From Bog-473 sp963744225 (GTDB taxonomy: Bacteria > Actinomycetota > Acidimicrobiia > Acidimicrobiales > RAAP-2), in the NCBI GenBank assembly GCA_963744225.1, contig CAVUSV010000002.1:117688-181687 (forward strand): a stretch of 64,000 nt of DNA, given 5' to 3'. The position numbers and the translations under genes are program-made. The notes under the pieces are model-generated. The model searched no databases. It was given only the letters and a program-made list of their open reading frames with translations, and was not told where the DNA came from. Below are positions 35,982 to 44,514 of this stretch, in pieces (the stretch's first letter is position 1; each line of letters opens with the position of its first letter).

Positions 35982-37172
35982 TCAGCTGCGTGGGACGTCC
36001 TTCCAGGCCAACTCCTTGTCGGCACGGACGTCGCCGGGGAGACCAAGGACCCGCTCGCCGAGGATGTTGCGCATGACCTCGGAGGTGCCCCCCTCGATGG
36101 AGTTGGCCCGCACCCGCAGGAAGAGCTTGCGCACGTCCGGCGAGCTCATGCCGACGTGGTCGGGCCGAACCATGGGGTAGCCGGCGGGGAACAGCATTGC
36201 CTCACTGCCCAACAGATCCATGCACAGGTCGTAGACCCGCTTGTTCTCCTCGGCGAAAGCCAGTTTGGCCACGGAGCCCTCGGGTCCCGGGGTGCCGGCT
36301 CGACGCGTCTGTGCGGCACGGGCGTTGGTCATGGAGAACGCCTCACTGCGGATGTAACTCGAAACAAGCCGGTCGCGCAGGACAAGGGCGTGGGGGGAGG
36401 TGTCGCCCTCCCAGCGCTCTTTCCAGATCCTGATGGCCTCGGCGATCGGGCCGCCGCCACGCCGAGTGACCGCCCCCCCGATGGAGACACGCTCGTTCAT
36501 GAGCGTCGTGACCGCGACGTGCCAGCCCTCTCCTTCGCCTCCGATGCGTGCGCTGTCGGGCATGTGGACGTCGGTGAAGAAGACCTCGTTGAACTCGGCT
36601 TCGCCCGTGATCTGGAAGAGCGGCCGCACCTCGACGCCGAACGACCGCATGTCCACCAGGAACGCCGTCATACCCTTGTGCTTGGGCACGTCGGGGTTCG
36701 TGCGCGCCACGATGAGCCCGAAAGCGCTGATGTGGGCCAGCGTCGTCCACACCTTCTGACCGTTGAGCAGCCACTCGTCGCCGTCCCGTTCGGCTCGCGT
36801 CGACAACCCGGCGACGTCCGAGCCCGCACCCGGTTCGCTGAAGAGCTGGCACCAGATCTCTTCGTTGGTGAAGAGCGGCCGCAGGTAGCGCTCCTTCTGT
36901 TCGGCCGTCCCGTGGGCGACGATGGTGGGCGCACACATGCCGTAACCGATGGGGTTGCGTACACCGGCCACGGGAGCCCCACCCGCATAGAGGCGGGACT
37001 GGGCCTGCTGGTGGTCCTTCGGGGTCAGCCCGAGGCCGCCACAGCCAACAGGGAAGTGCAACCAGGCCAGACCACGGTCGAACTGCTCCCCGAAGAACTG
37101 CGGCGCTGGCGTGGTCGCAGGCGGGAAGTCGGCCAGCAGACCGTCAACCAGTTCGTCGACGTTCGCACTCAT
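35982..37172 (-). CDS. Acyl-CoA dehydrogenase
   Basis: FAD enzyme of 396 residues that introduces an alpha-beta double bond in acyl-CoA. N-terminal helical domain to about residue 100, then FSEPGAGSDVAGLSTRAERDGDEWLLNGQKVWTT (FAD/substrate strand region), and the C-terminal helical domain ending SIEGGTSEVMRNILGERVLGLP, in which the Glu of the IEGGT segment occupies the catalytic-base position of many family members. The divergent alpha/beta hydrolase begins 108 bases away. It belongs to the FadE-like group common in steroid and branched fatty acid degradation. Confidence 0.9.
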   Translation of the reverse strand: MSANVDELVDGLLADFPPATTPAPQFFGEQFDRGLAWLHFPVGCGGLGLTPKDHQQAQSRLYAGGAPVAGVRNPIGYGMCAPTIVAHGTAEQKERYLRPLFTNEEIWCQLFSEPGAGSDVAGLSTRAERDGDEWLLNGQKVWTTLAHISAFGLIVARTNPDVPKHKGMTAFLVDMRSFGVEVRPLFQITGEAEFNEVFFTDVHMPDSARIGGEGEGWHVAVTTLMNERVSIGGAVTRRGGGPIAEAIRIWKERWEGDTSPHALVLRDRLVSSYIRSEAFSMTNARAAQTRRAGTPGPEGSVAKLAFAEENKRVYDLCMDLLGSEAMLFPAGYPMVRPDHVGMSSPDVRKLFLRVRANSIEGGTSEVMRNILGERVLGLPGDVRADKELAWKDVPRS

Positions 37173-37279
37173 GCCCGCACCCTATAGCGTGCTTTCGTGC
37201 GGGCACTTGTTGACTGCCGACCGATCAGACCCACGAACGCCGCGCTGCGCCGTACCGGGACGGACGAAGCGACGCAGAC

Positions 37280-38173
37280 GTGACCGGATCCGTCAACCTT
37301 CCCGACGGGAGGGTGCTGGCGTACGAGGAGTACGGAGACCCGGCTGGGTTCCCGGTGCTCAGCTTCCACGGCGGCCTCAGCTCGCGCCTCGACGCCGCAC
37401 CAGCCCACGAGGCTGCAGAGGCCAAGGGTGTCCGCCTCGTCTCCCCCGACCGGCCCGGTATGGGCCTCTCGACCTACCAACCCGGGCGCCGCCTGACCGA
37501 CTGGCCGGCCGACGTGGAACACCTCACCCAGGCCCTCGACATCGAGCGCTTTGCAGTGATGGGTTGGTCAGCCGGTGGCGCCTATGCCGCTGTCTGCGCC
37601 GCCAAGATGGACCGAGTCAGCGCCGCTGCGCTTTTGTCGAGCGGTGTGCCCCTCGACCTCTACGGCACCCTGCGGGGACTCACCACCGAGGACCGCGTCC
37701 TGCTCCTGCTGGCGCGCCGAGCGCCGGGGCTGGCCTCTGCTCTGATGAAGGTGAGCATCGTCAACGCCAGCAACGCGCGGCTGTTCCGTGCCGTCATGCG
37801 TTCATTCCCCCAGGCCGACCAGACCATTCTCAGCGAGTGGGGACCCCCCGACCACGCCCTTTCCTTCGTGCGCGAGGCGCTCCGTCAAGGGACGGAGGGT
37901 TGCGTACAGGACTACCGGATCTTCGGAGACCCGTGGGGCTTCTCGCTCGAAGAGATCCAGGTCCCCGTTCAGATCTGGGAAGGTGCGGACGACCGAACCG
38001 GACCTCCGGGCTACCGCGCGTTTCTCAAGGAGCACATCGCACAGGCGACGGTGACGGTCGTCCCCGACGAGGGCCACCTCTCGCTCTTGCCGCATCAGGC
38101 GCCGGCCATCTTCGCTGCGTTGCTCGGAGGCGGCCACAACGCCGAATCGACGGCGCGGTGGAACGTCGGGTAA
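37280..38173 (+). CDS. Alpha/beta hydrolase
   Basis: Hydrolase of 297 residues, GTG start at 37280. VLSFHGGLSSRLDAAP holds the oxyanion HG, AVMGWSAGGAYAAV the nucleophile elbow G-W-S-A-G-G with serine, and VPDEGHLSLLPHQAP the catalytic histidine; the acid is probably in WEGADDRTGPP. Reads like an esterase or proline-iminopeptidase-like hydrolase. The last 79 bases overlap the 3' end of the convergent flavoprotein gene, both in sound frames, so one of the two C-termini may be extended. Confidence 0.85.
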   Translation: MTGSVNLPDGRVLAYEEYGDPAGFPVLSFHGGLSSRLDAAPAHEAAEAKGVRLVSPDRPGMGLSTYQPGRRLTDWPADVEHLTQALDIERFAVMGWSAGGAYAAVCAAKMDRVSAAALLSSGVPLDLYGTLRGLTTEDRVLLLLARRAPGLASALMKVSIVNASNARLFRAVMRSFPQADQTILSEWGPPDHALSFVREALRQGTEGCVQDYRIFGDPWGFSLEEIQVPVQIWEGADDRTGPPGYRAFLKEHIAQATVTVVPDEGHLSLLPHQAPAIFAALLGGGHNAESTARWNVG

Positions 38174-39459
38174 GCGAAGATCATCGACCGCATCGTGTCA
38201 ACCGGAACCTGCGCATGGACCGCCAGCGTCAGCAGGCCCAACACCTCCCCGCCGGTCGGGCCCATCGATGTCGCCCCGACGAGCACGCCGTCGCGGGCGA
38301 TCAGCTTGACGAAACCCTCGCCGCGGTGGATCCAGCCCCGGGCCGATGCCGCGATCGACTCGTGCAACACCGTCACGTCGCCGCCCTGAGCGCGCGCCTG
38401 GGTCTCGGTCAGCCCGACTGAGCCGATCTCGGGGTCGGTGAAGGTGACCCTGGGCAGTGCCCGATAGTCCGCGTCCGGACGGGGCCGCCCCAAGATGTCG
38501 GCCACGCACAGCCGAGCCTGGAACGCCGCCACGTGGGTAAAGGCCCCCTTTCCCGTGATGTCGCCGACGGCCCAGACTCCCGGCTGCACCCGCATCCGCC
38601 CGTCGACCGGGATGCTGCGCGCCGTTTCGTCGAGTCCCAGTGCACCCACTCCCAGGGCCGCCAGATCGCTCCGGCGCCCCGTGGCGACCAACATCCGTTC
38701 TCCGCTCAGGGCGGTCCCGCCGGCCACATGCACGGTGGCACCCGTCGGACCCCATGGCTCCACCCCCTCGATGGCCGCCCCGGTGTGCACCTGCACGCCC
38801 TCCCGGCGGAGGATCTCAGTGATGAGCGCCGAGGCCTCGGGTTCCTCGGGACCGGCCAGTCGCTCGCCGGCCTCGACGATGATCACCTCTGCGCCGAAGC
38901 GCCGCATGACCTGTCCGATCTCGAGGCCAACGGCTCCCCCACCAATGATCAGCAAGGAGGCCGGCACCGTTTCCGCGGCGATCGCCTCTCGGTTGGTCCA
39001 GTGGGGAACGTCCTCGAACATCGGCGGGATCCAGGCCCGCTGCCCCGTCGCAACGACCAGGGCGCGCCGGGCCGTCACGGTCTCTCCGCCGACTTCGACC
39101 GAATTCGGACCGGTCAGGCGGCCCCAGCCGCGGACGAGGCGCCCGCCTTTGTCCTCAAAGCGATCGGCCGCCACCTTGTCGTTCCAGAAGTCCGTCGCCT
39201 CCTCGCGAATCCGAAGGGCCACCGGCGACCAGTCGGGCGTGACGATGGATTGCCCTGCCATGCCAGGGATGCGCCGGCCTTCGGCCAGAAGGTCCGAGGC
39301 CCGGACCATCATCTTGGACGGGATGCACCCCCAATAGGGACATTCGCCGCCGACCAGTTCGGCCTCGATGCCAACGACATCGAGCCCCGCGTCTGCCAGG
39401 TCCTCCGCGACCTGCTCCCCCCCGGGGCCGAGGCCGACGACGATCGCATCGACCTCCAC
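38095..39459 (-). CDS. FAD-dependent pyridine nucleotide-disulfide oxidoreductase
   Basis: Dihydrolipoamide dehydrogenase/mercuric reductase-like flavoenzyme of 454 residues. FAD motif VVGLGPGGEQVAEDLADAG, redox disulfide GGECPYWGCIPSK (Cys40 and Cys45), NAD(P) motif LLIIGGGAVGLEIGQVMRRFG, VWAVGDITGKGAFTHVA (second FAD segment) and the interface YPTFHRAVDSALW. The last lacks the HAHPTLSE pattern of lipoamide dehydrogenase, leaning to a disulfide reductase of unknown substrate. Start taken as GTG at 39459, six bases after the previous stop; a TTG at 39480 is possible. Third gene of a minus-strand trio with 39465-40921. Confidence 0.87.
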   Translation of the reverse strand: MEVDAIVVGLGPGGEQVAEDLADAGLDVVGIEAELVGGECPYWGCIPSKMMVRASDLLAEGRRIPGMAGQSIVTPDWSPVALRIREEATDFWNDKVAADRFEDKGGRLVRGWGRLTGPNSVEVGGETVTARRALVVATGQRAWIPPMFEDVPHWTNREAIAAETVPASLLIIGGGAVGLEIGQVMRRFGAEVIIVEAGERLAGPEEPEASALITEILRREGVQVHTGAAIEGVEPWGPTGATVHVAGGTALSGERMLVATGRRSDLAALGVGALGLDETARSIPVDGRMRVQPGVWAVGDITGKGAFTHVAAFQARLCVADILGRPRPDADYRALPRVTFTDPEIGSVGLTETQARAQGGDVTVLHESIAASARGWIHRGEGFVKLIARDGVLVGATSMGPTGGEVLGLLTLAVHAQVPVDTMRSMIFAYPTFHRAVDSALWPPPSNAAKMAGA

Positions 39460-39464
39460 GGGAG

Positions 39465-40277
39465 CTACAGCCCGCCCCAATTCGTCACCTGGACGGGGGC
39501 GACGATCGGCGTTCCGACATCGAGCTGGATCTGGTAGTGGTCGCCGAGCGGGACATTGCGCGGGTCGCCGGTGTAGATGGCCGGCTTCTTGCCGGGGGAC
39601 GTGAAGAAGACGGTCACCTTCCCCGTGGCGGGCCCGACCTGGGTGCTACTGAGCGGGATGCCCCATTCGTCGAAGAGCTGGCCGAGGGTGTAGCCCTGCG
39701 TCGTGGTGGGCGACTCGATGTGGATGACCCCGTCGTTGGCATGCACGTGCAACCAGTAGAAGCAGCTGCCGCTCTCGACGAAGGGACTCCCCGTCGCCTG
39801 CACGGCCTGGAATCCGGGGATGCCGATGCCGTAGGGGATGACCTGGGCCTTGCCGTTCACGAAGATCGTCAGATGCGAATGGACGTGGACGGCCGTCACC
39901 TCGCCGGCCTGGCACTGCACGCCGTCGATCGTCTGGCCCGTAGCCGCGTTGACCAGCGTGGCCAGCTTCGGCCCCGAGGGGACGCCCACAGTCTCGGGCC
40001 CCGGGGTCTCCGCCGGTGGCTTCACCCAGGTGGAGGACATGGAGGCGGGAATGGGCGTCGTGGGGACGTGCGGGTCCTTGAACTGGGGCGGCACGCCGCT
40101 ACTGCTGCCGGTCACCTGGATGACGATGACGACCACGAGCGCTATCACGGCCAGCGCGCCGACAATGCGGACGCCAACACGCATTCGCTTTTGGCGCAGC
40201 TCTGCGGCGCGCTTCTCGGCGGCGCGGCGCTGGCTGTCGGCCCTGCGCTGCGCCTTTGACTTGCTCGCACTGGTCAT
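39465..40277 (-). CDS. Membrane-anchored protein with His-rich HxHxH-like motifs, unknown function
   Basis: Protein of 270 residues. An unusual N-terminus of ~32 charged residues (MTSASKSKAQRRADSQRRAA...) precedes one membrane helix (VGVRIVGALAVIALVVVIVIQV), leaving ~215 residues outside. The outer part holds two histidine clusters, AVHVHSHLTIFVNG and CFYWLHVHANDGVIHIESP, plus CQAGEV. The pattern suggests a metal-binding beta domain, perhaps for copper or iron, but I do not recognise a named family. A thioredoxin-like role is not supported. Its start overlaps the EthD-like stop by four bases, and six bases lie between its stop and the disulfide-reductase start. Confidence 0.7.
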   Translation of the reverse strand: MTSASKSKAQRRADSQRRAAEKRAAELRQKRMRVGVRIVGALAVIALVVVIVIQVTGSSSGVPPQFKDPHVPTTPIPASMSSTWVKPPAETPGPETVGVPSGPKLATLVNAATGQTIDGVQCQAGEVTAVHVHSHLTIFVNGKAQVIPYGIGIPGFQAVQATGSPFVESGSCFYWLHVHANDGVIHIESPTTTQGYTLGQLFDEWGIPLSSTQVGPATGKVTVFFTSPGKKPAIYTGDPRNVPLGDHYQIQLDVGTPIVAPVQVTNWGGL

Positions 40278-40921
40278 TGGGGCGTCAGCGTAGCGAACCA
40301 GTCCCAGCGAAAGGCGTCGACACGCTCCAGCGGGCCGGCCCACTCAGGTGTCGCCCTCTCGCGTTCCAGGGACGTCCCGAGCGCCGACGAGGCCTGCCAG
40401 AGATCGCCGTCGACGAAGGCCACGGTGATGGAGCGGCCGTCGGAGGTGTCCGCGAACTGCCAGGCGCCGGCCACCCCCGCGTGGTCCACGAGGGCCGCCC
40501 CATCAGCCGGCGCCCCGACGACGACGTAGACGCCGTGCGAGGGTCGGAACGGAACGGCTTCGGCGGAGACCGCGACGCGGGCGGCAGCCCAGCGGTTGAC
40601 CAGGTCGAAGGGACCCGACAAGACCGCGCGCCGCGCCGCAAAGAATCGGTCTTCGGCCCGCAGACGTTCAGCGAGGGCGAAGAAGGCGGGCAGGACGCCC
40701 TCGTCGCGAAGCAGGTACAACGTCATGTAGTGAAAGCTGTCGAGGAGAGTGCTGGTCGAGGCCTCGGCAGCATGGCACCGAGGGGAACGGACCCAACGCT
40801 CGCCGAAGGTGATGCCGTCGACGGTGAACTGCTCGGGTAGGTGGTCGAGCTGGTGCCAGGCGTTGTAGGCCTCGTGAGCCGAGGGATCGGTGACCTCGGT
40901 GAAGGAGAAGAAACCCAGCAC
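40274..40921 (-). CDS. EthD-like conserved protein
   Basis: Protein of 215 residues, GTG start at 40921 (VLGFFSFTEVTDPS); the longer in-frame reading to 41077 is antisense to the CoA transferase and rejected. The segment FTEVTDPSAHEAYNAWHQLDHLPEQF resembles the EthD YNxWHxxxHxPe pattern, here with DHLPEQ and the downstream GITFGERW strand. First gene of a minus-strand trio with the His-rich membrane protein and the disulfide reductase. The start is 25 bases from the divergent CoA transferase start. Function unknown. Confidence 0.6.
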   Translation of the reverse strand: MLGFFSFTEVTDPSAHEAYNAWHQLDHLPEQFTVDGITFGERWVRSPRCHAAEASTSTLLDSFHYMTLYLLRDEGVLPAFFALAERLRAEDRFFAARRAVLSGPFDLVNRWAAARVAVSAEAVPFRPSHGVYVVVGAPADGAALVDHAGVAGAWQFADTSDGRSITVAFVDGDLWQASSALGTSLERERATPEWAGPLERVDAFRWDWFATLTPQ

Positions 40922-40946
40922 GCGATGAGGGTAGCCGCGGGACGGG

Positions 40947-41993
40947 ATGCAAGACTCTGCGCCGATGCCAGCGACGACGGCGCTACTCTCCGGTCTGCGG
41001 GTGCTCGACCTGAGCATCTGGCGCCCCGGCCCGTACGCGACCTCCTTGCTGGTCACTCTGGGAGCCGACGTGCTCAAGGTGGAACCGCCTGGGGGTGACC
41101 CGATGCGTCACTATGCCGGGCTGTTCGCGGCCATCAACGCCGGCAAACGCAGCGTGGAGCTCGATCTCAAGGAACACGCCGACCGCGCTCGGGCGGCTGA
41201 CCTCGCGGCGCAGGCGGACGTGCTGGTCGAGGGCTTCCGTCCCGGCGTGATGGCGCGACTGGGGCTGGACAACGCCACGGTCAAGGCTCACAACCGGGCC
41301 ATCGTCTACTGCTCCATTTCGGGATACGGACAACACGGCGAGCGCGCTGCACTCCCGGGCCACGATGTGAACTACCAGGCCTGGGCCGGGTCGCTGACCC
41401 CCACAGGCGGCACGGCCACCATCCCCCCGCTCCCGATGGCCGACCTGGCGTCAGGCCTGACCGCCGCGTTCGGCATCTGCGCGGCGGTCATCGGCCGGGG
41501 CATCAGCGGCGAGGGAACCTATCTGGACGTCTCCATGACCGACGTCATGGCCACCTGGACAGGACCCTCTGGTGGCGAGGCCCCCACGCAGTTCGAGGGC
41601 GCGTCCCAACCGGTGCCCGGGTATGGACTCTTCGCCACCGCCGACGGTGGACAGGTGTCGCTCGGGGTCGTCAATGAGCAGCACTTCTGGTCCGCCCTGT
41701 GCGGGCAGCTTGGGCTGGACGAGTTGGCTGGCATCGACTTCGACGCGCGCTGCCGGCGGGGCGGCGAGTTGCAGGACGCCATCGCCGCCTCCGTTGCGAC
41801 CCGTGTGAGGGACGAGCTGGTCGCCGACCTCTGCACCGCCGGCGTCCCCGTGGCCCCGGTCCTCGATCGAGCAGAGATGCTGGCGAGCGCGCCGTTCCCG
41901 CCATTCCCGATCCGGCTCCCCCTTCCCGACACCGTGCGGACCGTCCCCGTGCTTGACCAGCACCGCGGGGAGGGATTCTGCGATCGCACCTGA
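40947..41993 (+). CDS. CaiB/BaiF family III CoA transferase
   Basis: CoA transferase or acyl-CoA racemase of 348 residues (an ATG at 40965 is an alternative start). RVLDLSIWRPGPYATSLLVTLGADVLKVEPPGGDP is the family N-terminus; LDLKEHADRARAADLAAQADVLVEGFRPGVMARLG and YCSISGYGQHG follow, then HDVNYQAWAG, close to the CoA and catalytic Asp region of the family. Slightly shorter than most members (~380-400), the shortfall being toward the C-terminus, which ends soon after PVAPVLDRAEML. Likely activates a carboxylic acid for beta-oxidation or racemises a 2-methylacyl-CoA. Confidence 0.88.
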   Translation: MQDSAPMPATTALLSGLRVLDLSIWRPGPYATSLLVTLGADVLKVEPPGGDPMRHYAGLFAAINAGKRSVELDLKEHADRARAADLAAQADVLVEGFRPGVMARLGLDNATVKAHNRAIVYCSISGYGQHGERAALPGHDVNYQAWAGSLTPTGGTATIPPLPMADLASGLTAAFGICAAVIGRGISGEGTYLDVSMTDVMATWTGPSGGEAPTQFEGASQPVPGYGLFATADGGQVSLGVVNEQHFWSALCGQLGLDELAGIDFDARCRRGGELQDAIAASVATRVRDELVADLCTAGVPVAPVLDRAEMLASAPFPPFPIRLPLPDTVRTVPVLDQHRGEGFCDRT

Positions 41994-42045
41994 CGCGCGC
42001 CGGTGGGCGACGGTGCTGTTACCTTTCGGTCGACCCGCCAACGCC

Positions 42046-42534
42046 ATGACCGAAATCGCAGACCTCCTCACCGCCAACCACGGCTACGCGGCGGCGCGCG
42101 CCAACGTGGCCGATCCGCGTCCGGGGCGCCACCTCGCGGTCGTCACCTGCATGGATGCCCGTATCGACGTCTTCGCCGTGCTGGGCCTCCATCTCGGTGA
42201 GGCCCACGTCATACGCAACGCCGGCGGCCGGGTCACCGACGACGTGCTGCGGAGCCTGGCTCTTTCGAGTGGCGTCCTCGGCGTGGACACCGCGGTCGTG
42301 ATGCAGCACACCAAGTGCGGGCTCGCCGGCGTGACCGATGCCGAGCTGCGCGAGCTCACGGGTGCCAACTTGGGGTTCTTCCCGATCGACGACCACGCCG
42401 CCGCCTTGCGCGAGGACGTGGATCTGTTGGCGTCGACGCCCTACCTGTCCCGACTGCGCCTGATTGCGGGCTTGATCTACGACGTCGAGAGCGGGGAGCT
42501 CGCCGACGTGGTCCGCTGGGAGCGACCCGACTGA
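42046..42534 (+). CDS. Beta-class carbonic anhydrase
   Basis: Zinc enzyme of 162 residues hydrating CO2. Zinc ligands and catalytic dyad are visible: VVTCMDARID (first Cys, Asp-Arg dyad) and MQHTKCGLAG (His, Cys). VIRNAGGRVTDD between them is the family core. Start ATG at 42046; the in-frame extension to 41953 overlaps the CoA transferase and is unconserved. Length and the GYAAARANVADPRPGRHLAVVTC N-terminus match the short Rv1284-like subgroup. Confidence 0.9.
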   Translation: MTEIADLLTANHGYAAARANVADPRPGRHLAVVTCMDARIDVFAVLGLHLGEAHVIRNAGGRVTDDVLRSLALSSGVLGVDTAVVMQHTKCGLAGVTDAELRELTGANLGFFPIDDHAAALREDVDLLASTPYLSRLRLIAGLIYDVESGELADVVRWERPD

Positions 42535-42701
42535 GATCGAACGGGAGCCCTGCTCACGGTGCTTCGGTCGACCCGACCAGGCACGGCGGCGAACGCCGCC
42601 TCTCGGGCCGAGGCGCAGCCCGGCCACCCTCCCACCCCGCGTGACCATGGTCATCGTCGTCCGTCTGCCGCACATCTGCTCCGGTGGCCGCACGGAGTGG
42701 C

Positions 42702-42782
42702 ATGTACAGTTCAGCGACATCTTTCGACCAGATCACTGCACTTGCGGACGGCACGTTCAACGTCGTGAACTTCTACGTGTAG
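42702..42782 (+). CDS. Possible 26-residue small protein or leader peptide
   Basis: ATG at 42702, preceded by GGAG with a four-base gap, opens a 26-codon frame ending at TAG 42780-42782, 32 bases before the L,D-transpeptidase start. It reads MYSSATSFDQITALADGTFN followed by VVNFYV. The last dozen codons all end in G or C, as real genes here do, while the first half is mixed. It contains the inverted repeat GTTCA/TGAAC (42755-42770). I have no family for it. Confidence 0.3.
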   Translation: MYSSATSFDQITALADGTFNVVNFYV

Positions 42783-42814
42783 GCGCACGCCTGGAGCTGA
42801 CCTAAGGAGCCCCG

Positions 42815-44341
42815 ATGCCCGCCCATCACCCCGCGTCCCCAACTCTTGCTACAGGCGGCGACGAGCGCCCTCGGCGAGGGCGCCGGCGGTCATTCCTCGC
42901 CGGACTGGTGGGCTGCATGACCCTGGTCCCCGCGCTGTTGGCCGTCACACCGGGCACAGCGTCGGCCGCCTACCCCGACAACCCAGCCCAGCCGGTGAAC
43001 TTCGGGAACGCCGGGTTCTTCGGCCCTGCGGGCGGCCTGCAACTGAACGCGGCGCCCGTCGGCCTTGCGCCCACACCGTCCGGCAACGGCTACTGGATCA
43101 CCGCCTCGGACGGAGGCATTTTCAGCTATGGCGACGCCCGCTTCTTCGGATCGGCCGGCGCCATCACCCTCAACAAGCCCATCGTGGGCATCGCCCCCAC
43201 CCACGACGGTGGCGGGTATTGGCTCGTCGCCTCTGACGGAGGCGTGTTCAGTTATGGAGACGCTGGATTCTTCGGCTCCGCGGGCAGCATCCCGCTCAAC
43301 CAACCAATCGTGGGCATGGCCGCAACGGCCGACGGGGGCGGCTACTGGCTCGTGGCATCCGACGGTGGCATTTTTTCCTACGGCGACGCAACGTTCTACG
43401 GCTCGACGGGGTCGATCCATCTCAACCAACCCGTCGTCGGGATGGCGGCGGCACCGGGTGGTACCGGCTACTGGCTGGTCGCGTCCGATGGAGGGATCTT
43501 CAACTACGGGACCGCGTCCTTCCGCGGCTCGATGGGCGGCACGCCGCTGAACGCCTCCATCGTGGGGATGGCCGGCACGGCGGGCGGCTATTGGCTCGCC
43601 GCTCGAGACGGCGGAGTCTTCAACTTCGGCGTCCCGTTCTTGGGTTCCATGGGCAGTCAGTCCAACGCCAACCCCATCCGAGCGATTGCCGCGACGCCGA
43701 GCGGGGGCGGGTACTGGCTCCTGCCGACCACTCCCCCGCCTGTGCCACCCACGGTCGGTCCAGGGGCAAGCGGCGCCGCGGTCGCAATGCTGCAGCAGCA
43801 TCTGAGCGCGCTCGGCTACTGGGTTGACACCACCGGCGGCTCTTTCGACGACAGCACCGAGCAAGCCGTGTGGGCGCTGCAGAAGACCGCCGGCCTTCAG
43901 CGCGATGGCGTTGTGGGCCCATCAACGTGGGCGGCACTCGACGCTGGGGTGGTTCCCCAGCCCCGCAGCACGTCGGGCTACGTGATTGAGGTCAACCTCG
44001 CGATCGACGTGGTGATGGTGGTGAACAACGGCCATCTGCTGTACACGCTGAACACGTCGACCGGGGGTGGCTACACCTACTCGAGCGGGGGCTCCACGTC
44101 GGTGGCCATCACGCCCTCCGGGATGTGGCACACGTTTCGCGTCGTCGACGGCACTGATGTGAGTTCATTGGGTGTGCTGTGGAGACCGAGGTACTTCACC
44201 GGCGGATACGCCATCCACGGCGACACCGCCGTGCCTCCCTATCCGGTGTCCCACGGCTGCGTGAGGGTGAGCAACGAGGCCATCGACTGGATCTGGGCCA
44301 ACAACCTCGATCCGATCGGGACCACCGTCTGGGTGTACTGA
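42815..44341 (+). CDS. Secreted L,D-transpeptidase with six ~42-residue repeats and a peptidoglycan-binding domain
   Basis: Cell-wall enzyme of 508 residues. AAGGAG sits six bases before the ATG. Residues 1-52 are a long signal peptide (RPRRGRRRSFLAG then a hydrophobic core, cleavage near TASAA). Six repeats follow with GYW at residues 92, 134, 176, 218, 258 and 299, consensus PIVGMAxTxDGGGYWLVASD plus GGIFSYGDA; they may form a propeller or solenoid. Residues 316-376 are a PG_binding_1 domain. Residues 388-507 are the YkuD catalytic domain with AIHGD and SHGCVR (Cys482). It makes 3-3 crosslinks or anchors protein to peptidoglycan. Confidence 0.9.
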   Translation: MPAHHPASPTLATGGDERPRRGRRRSFLAGLVGCMTLVPALLAVTPGTASAAYPDNPAQPVNFGNAGFFGPAGGLQLNAAPVGLAPTPSGNGYWITASDGGIFSYGDARFFGSAGAITLNKPIVGIAPTHDGGGYWLVASDGGVFSYGDAGFFGSAGSIPLNQPIVGMAATADGGGYWLVASDGGIFSYGDATFYGSTGSIHLNQPVVGMAAAPGGTGYWLVASDGGIFNYGTASFRGSMGGTPLNASIVGMAGTAGGYWLAARDGGVFNFGVPFLGSMGSQSNANPIRAIAATPSGGGYWLLPTTPPPVPPTVGPGASGAAVAMLQQHLSALGYWVDTTGGSFDDSTEQAVWALQKTAGLQRDGVVGPSTWAALDAGVVPQPRSTSGYVIEVNLAIDVVMVVNNGHLLYTLNTSTGGGYTYSSGGSTSVAITPSGMWHTFRVVDGTDVSSLGVLWRPRYFTGGYAIHGDTAVPPYPVSHGCVRVSNEAIDWIWANNLDPIGTTVWVY

Positions 44342-44343
44342 GC

Positions 44344-44365
44344 CCGACCTGACCGCGATGGTCGG
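44344..44365. terminator. Weak hairpin between convergent L,D-transpeptidase and glnA
   Basis: CCGACC (44344-44349) and GGTCGG (44360-44365) form a six-base-pair stem with a ten-base loop two bases after the L,D-transpeptidase stop. No T tract follows, so it is at best a weak or Rho-assisted terminator. Confidence 0.25.
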
Positions 44366-44514
44366 TCCTGGCCTGTCGTAGGGTCGTGCGCCCACCGGGG
44401 CAGTCTCGAACGACATTGCGTTATCGATACCCGAATGGCCCGGTGGCGGACCGTTCACAAATGCCACTTCGCCGTTGCTTGGCCGAGGTCACTTGGACCA
44501 CATGTCGAATTTGA

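Noticed and set aside
14144..42534. A secondary-metabolite biosynthetic cluster
   Set aside because: P450s, SDRs and SnoaL-like proteins are present, but there is no PKS, NRPS, terpene cyclase or RiPP core; the genes read as catabolic.
43065..43730. DNA repeats that might be a CRISPR array
   Set aside because: The repeats are protein-coding (42-residue units of the L,D-transpeptidase), too long and too variable, and no cas genes are present.
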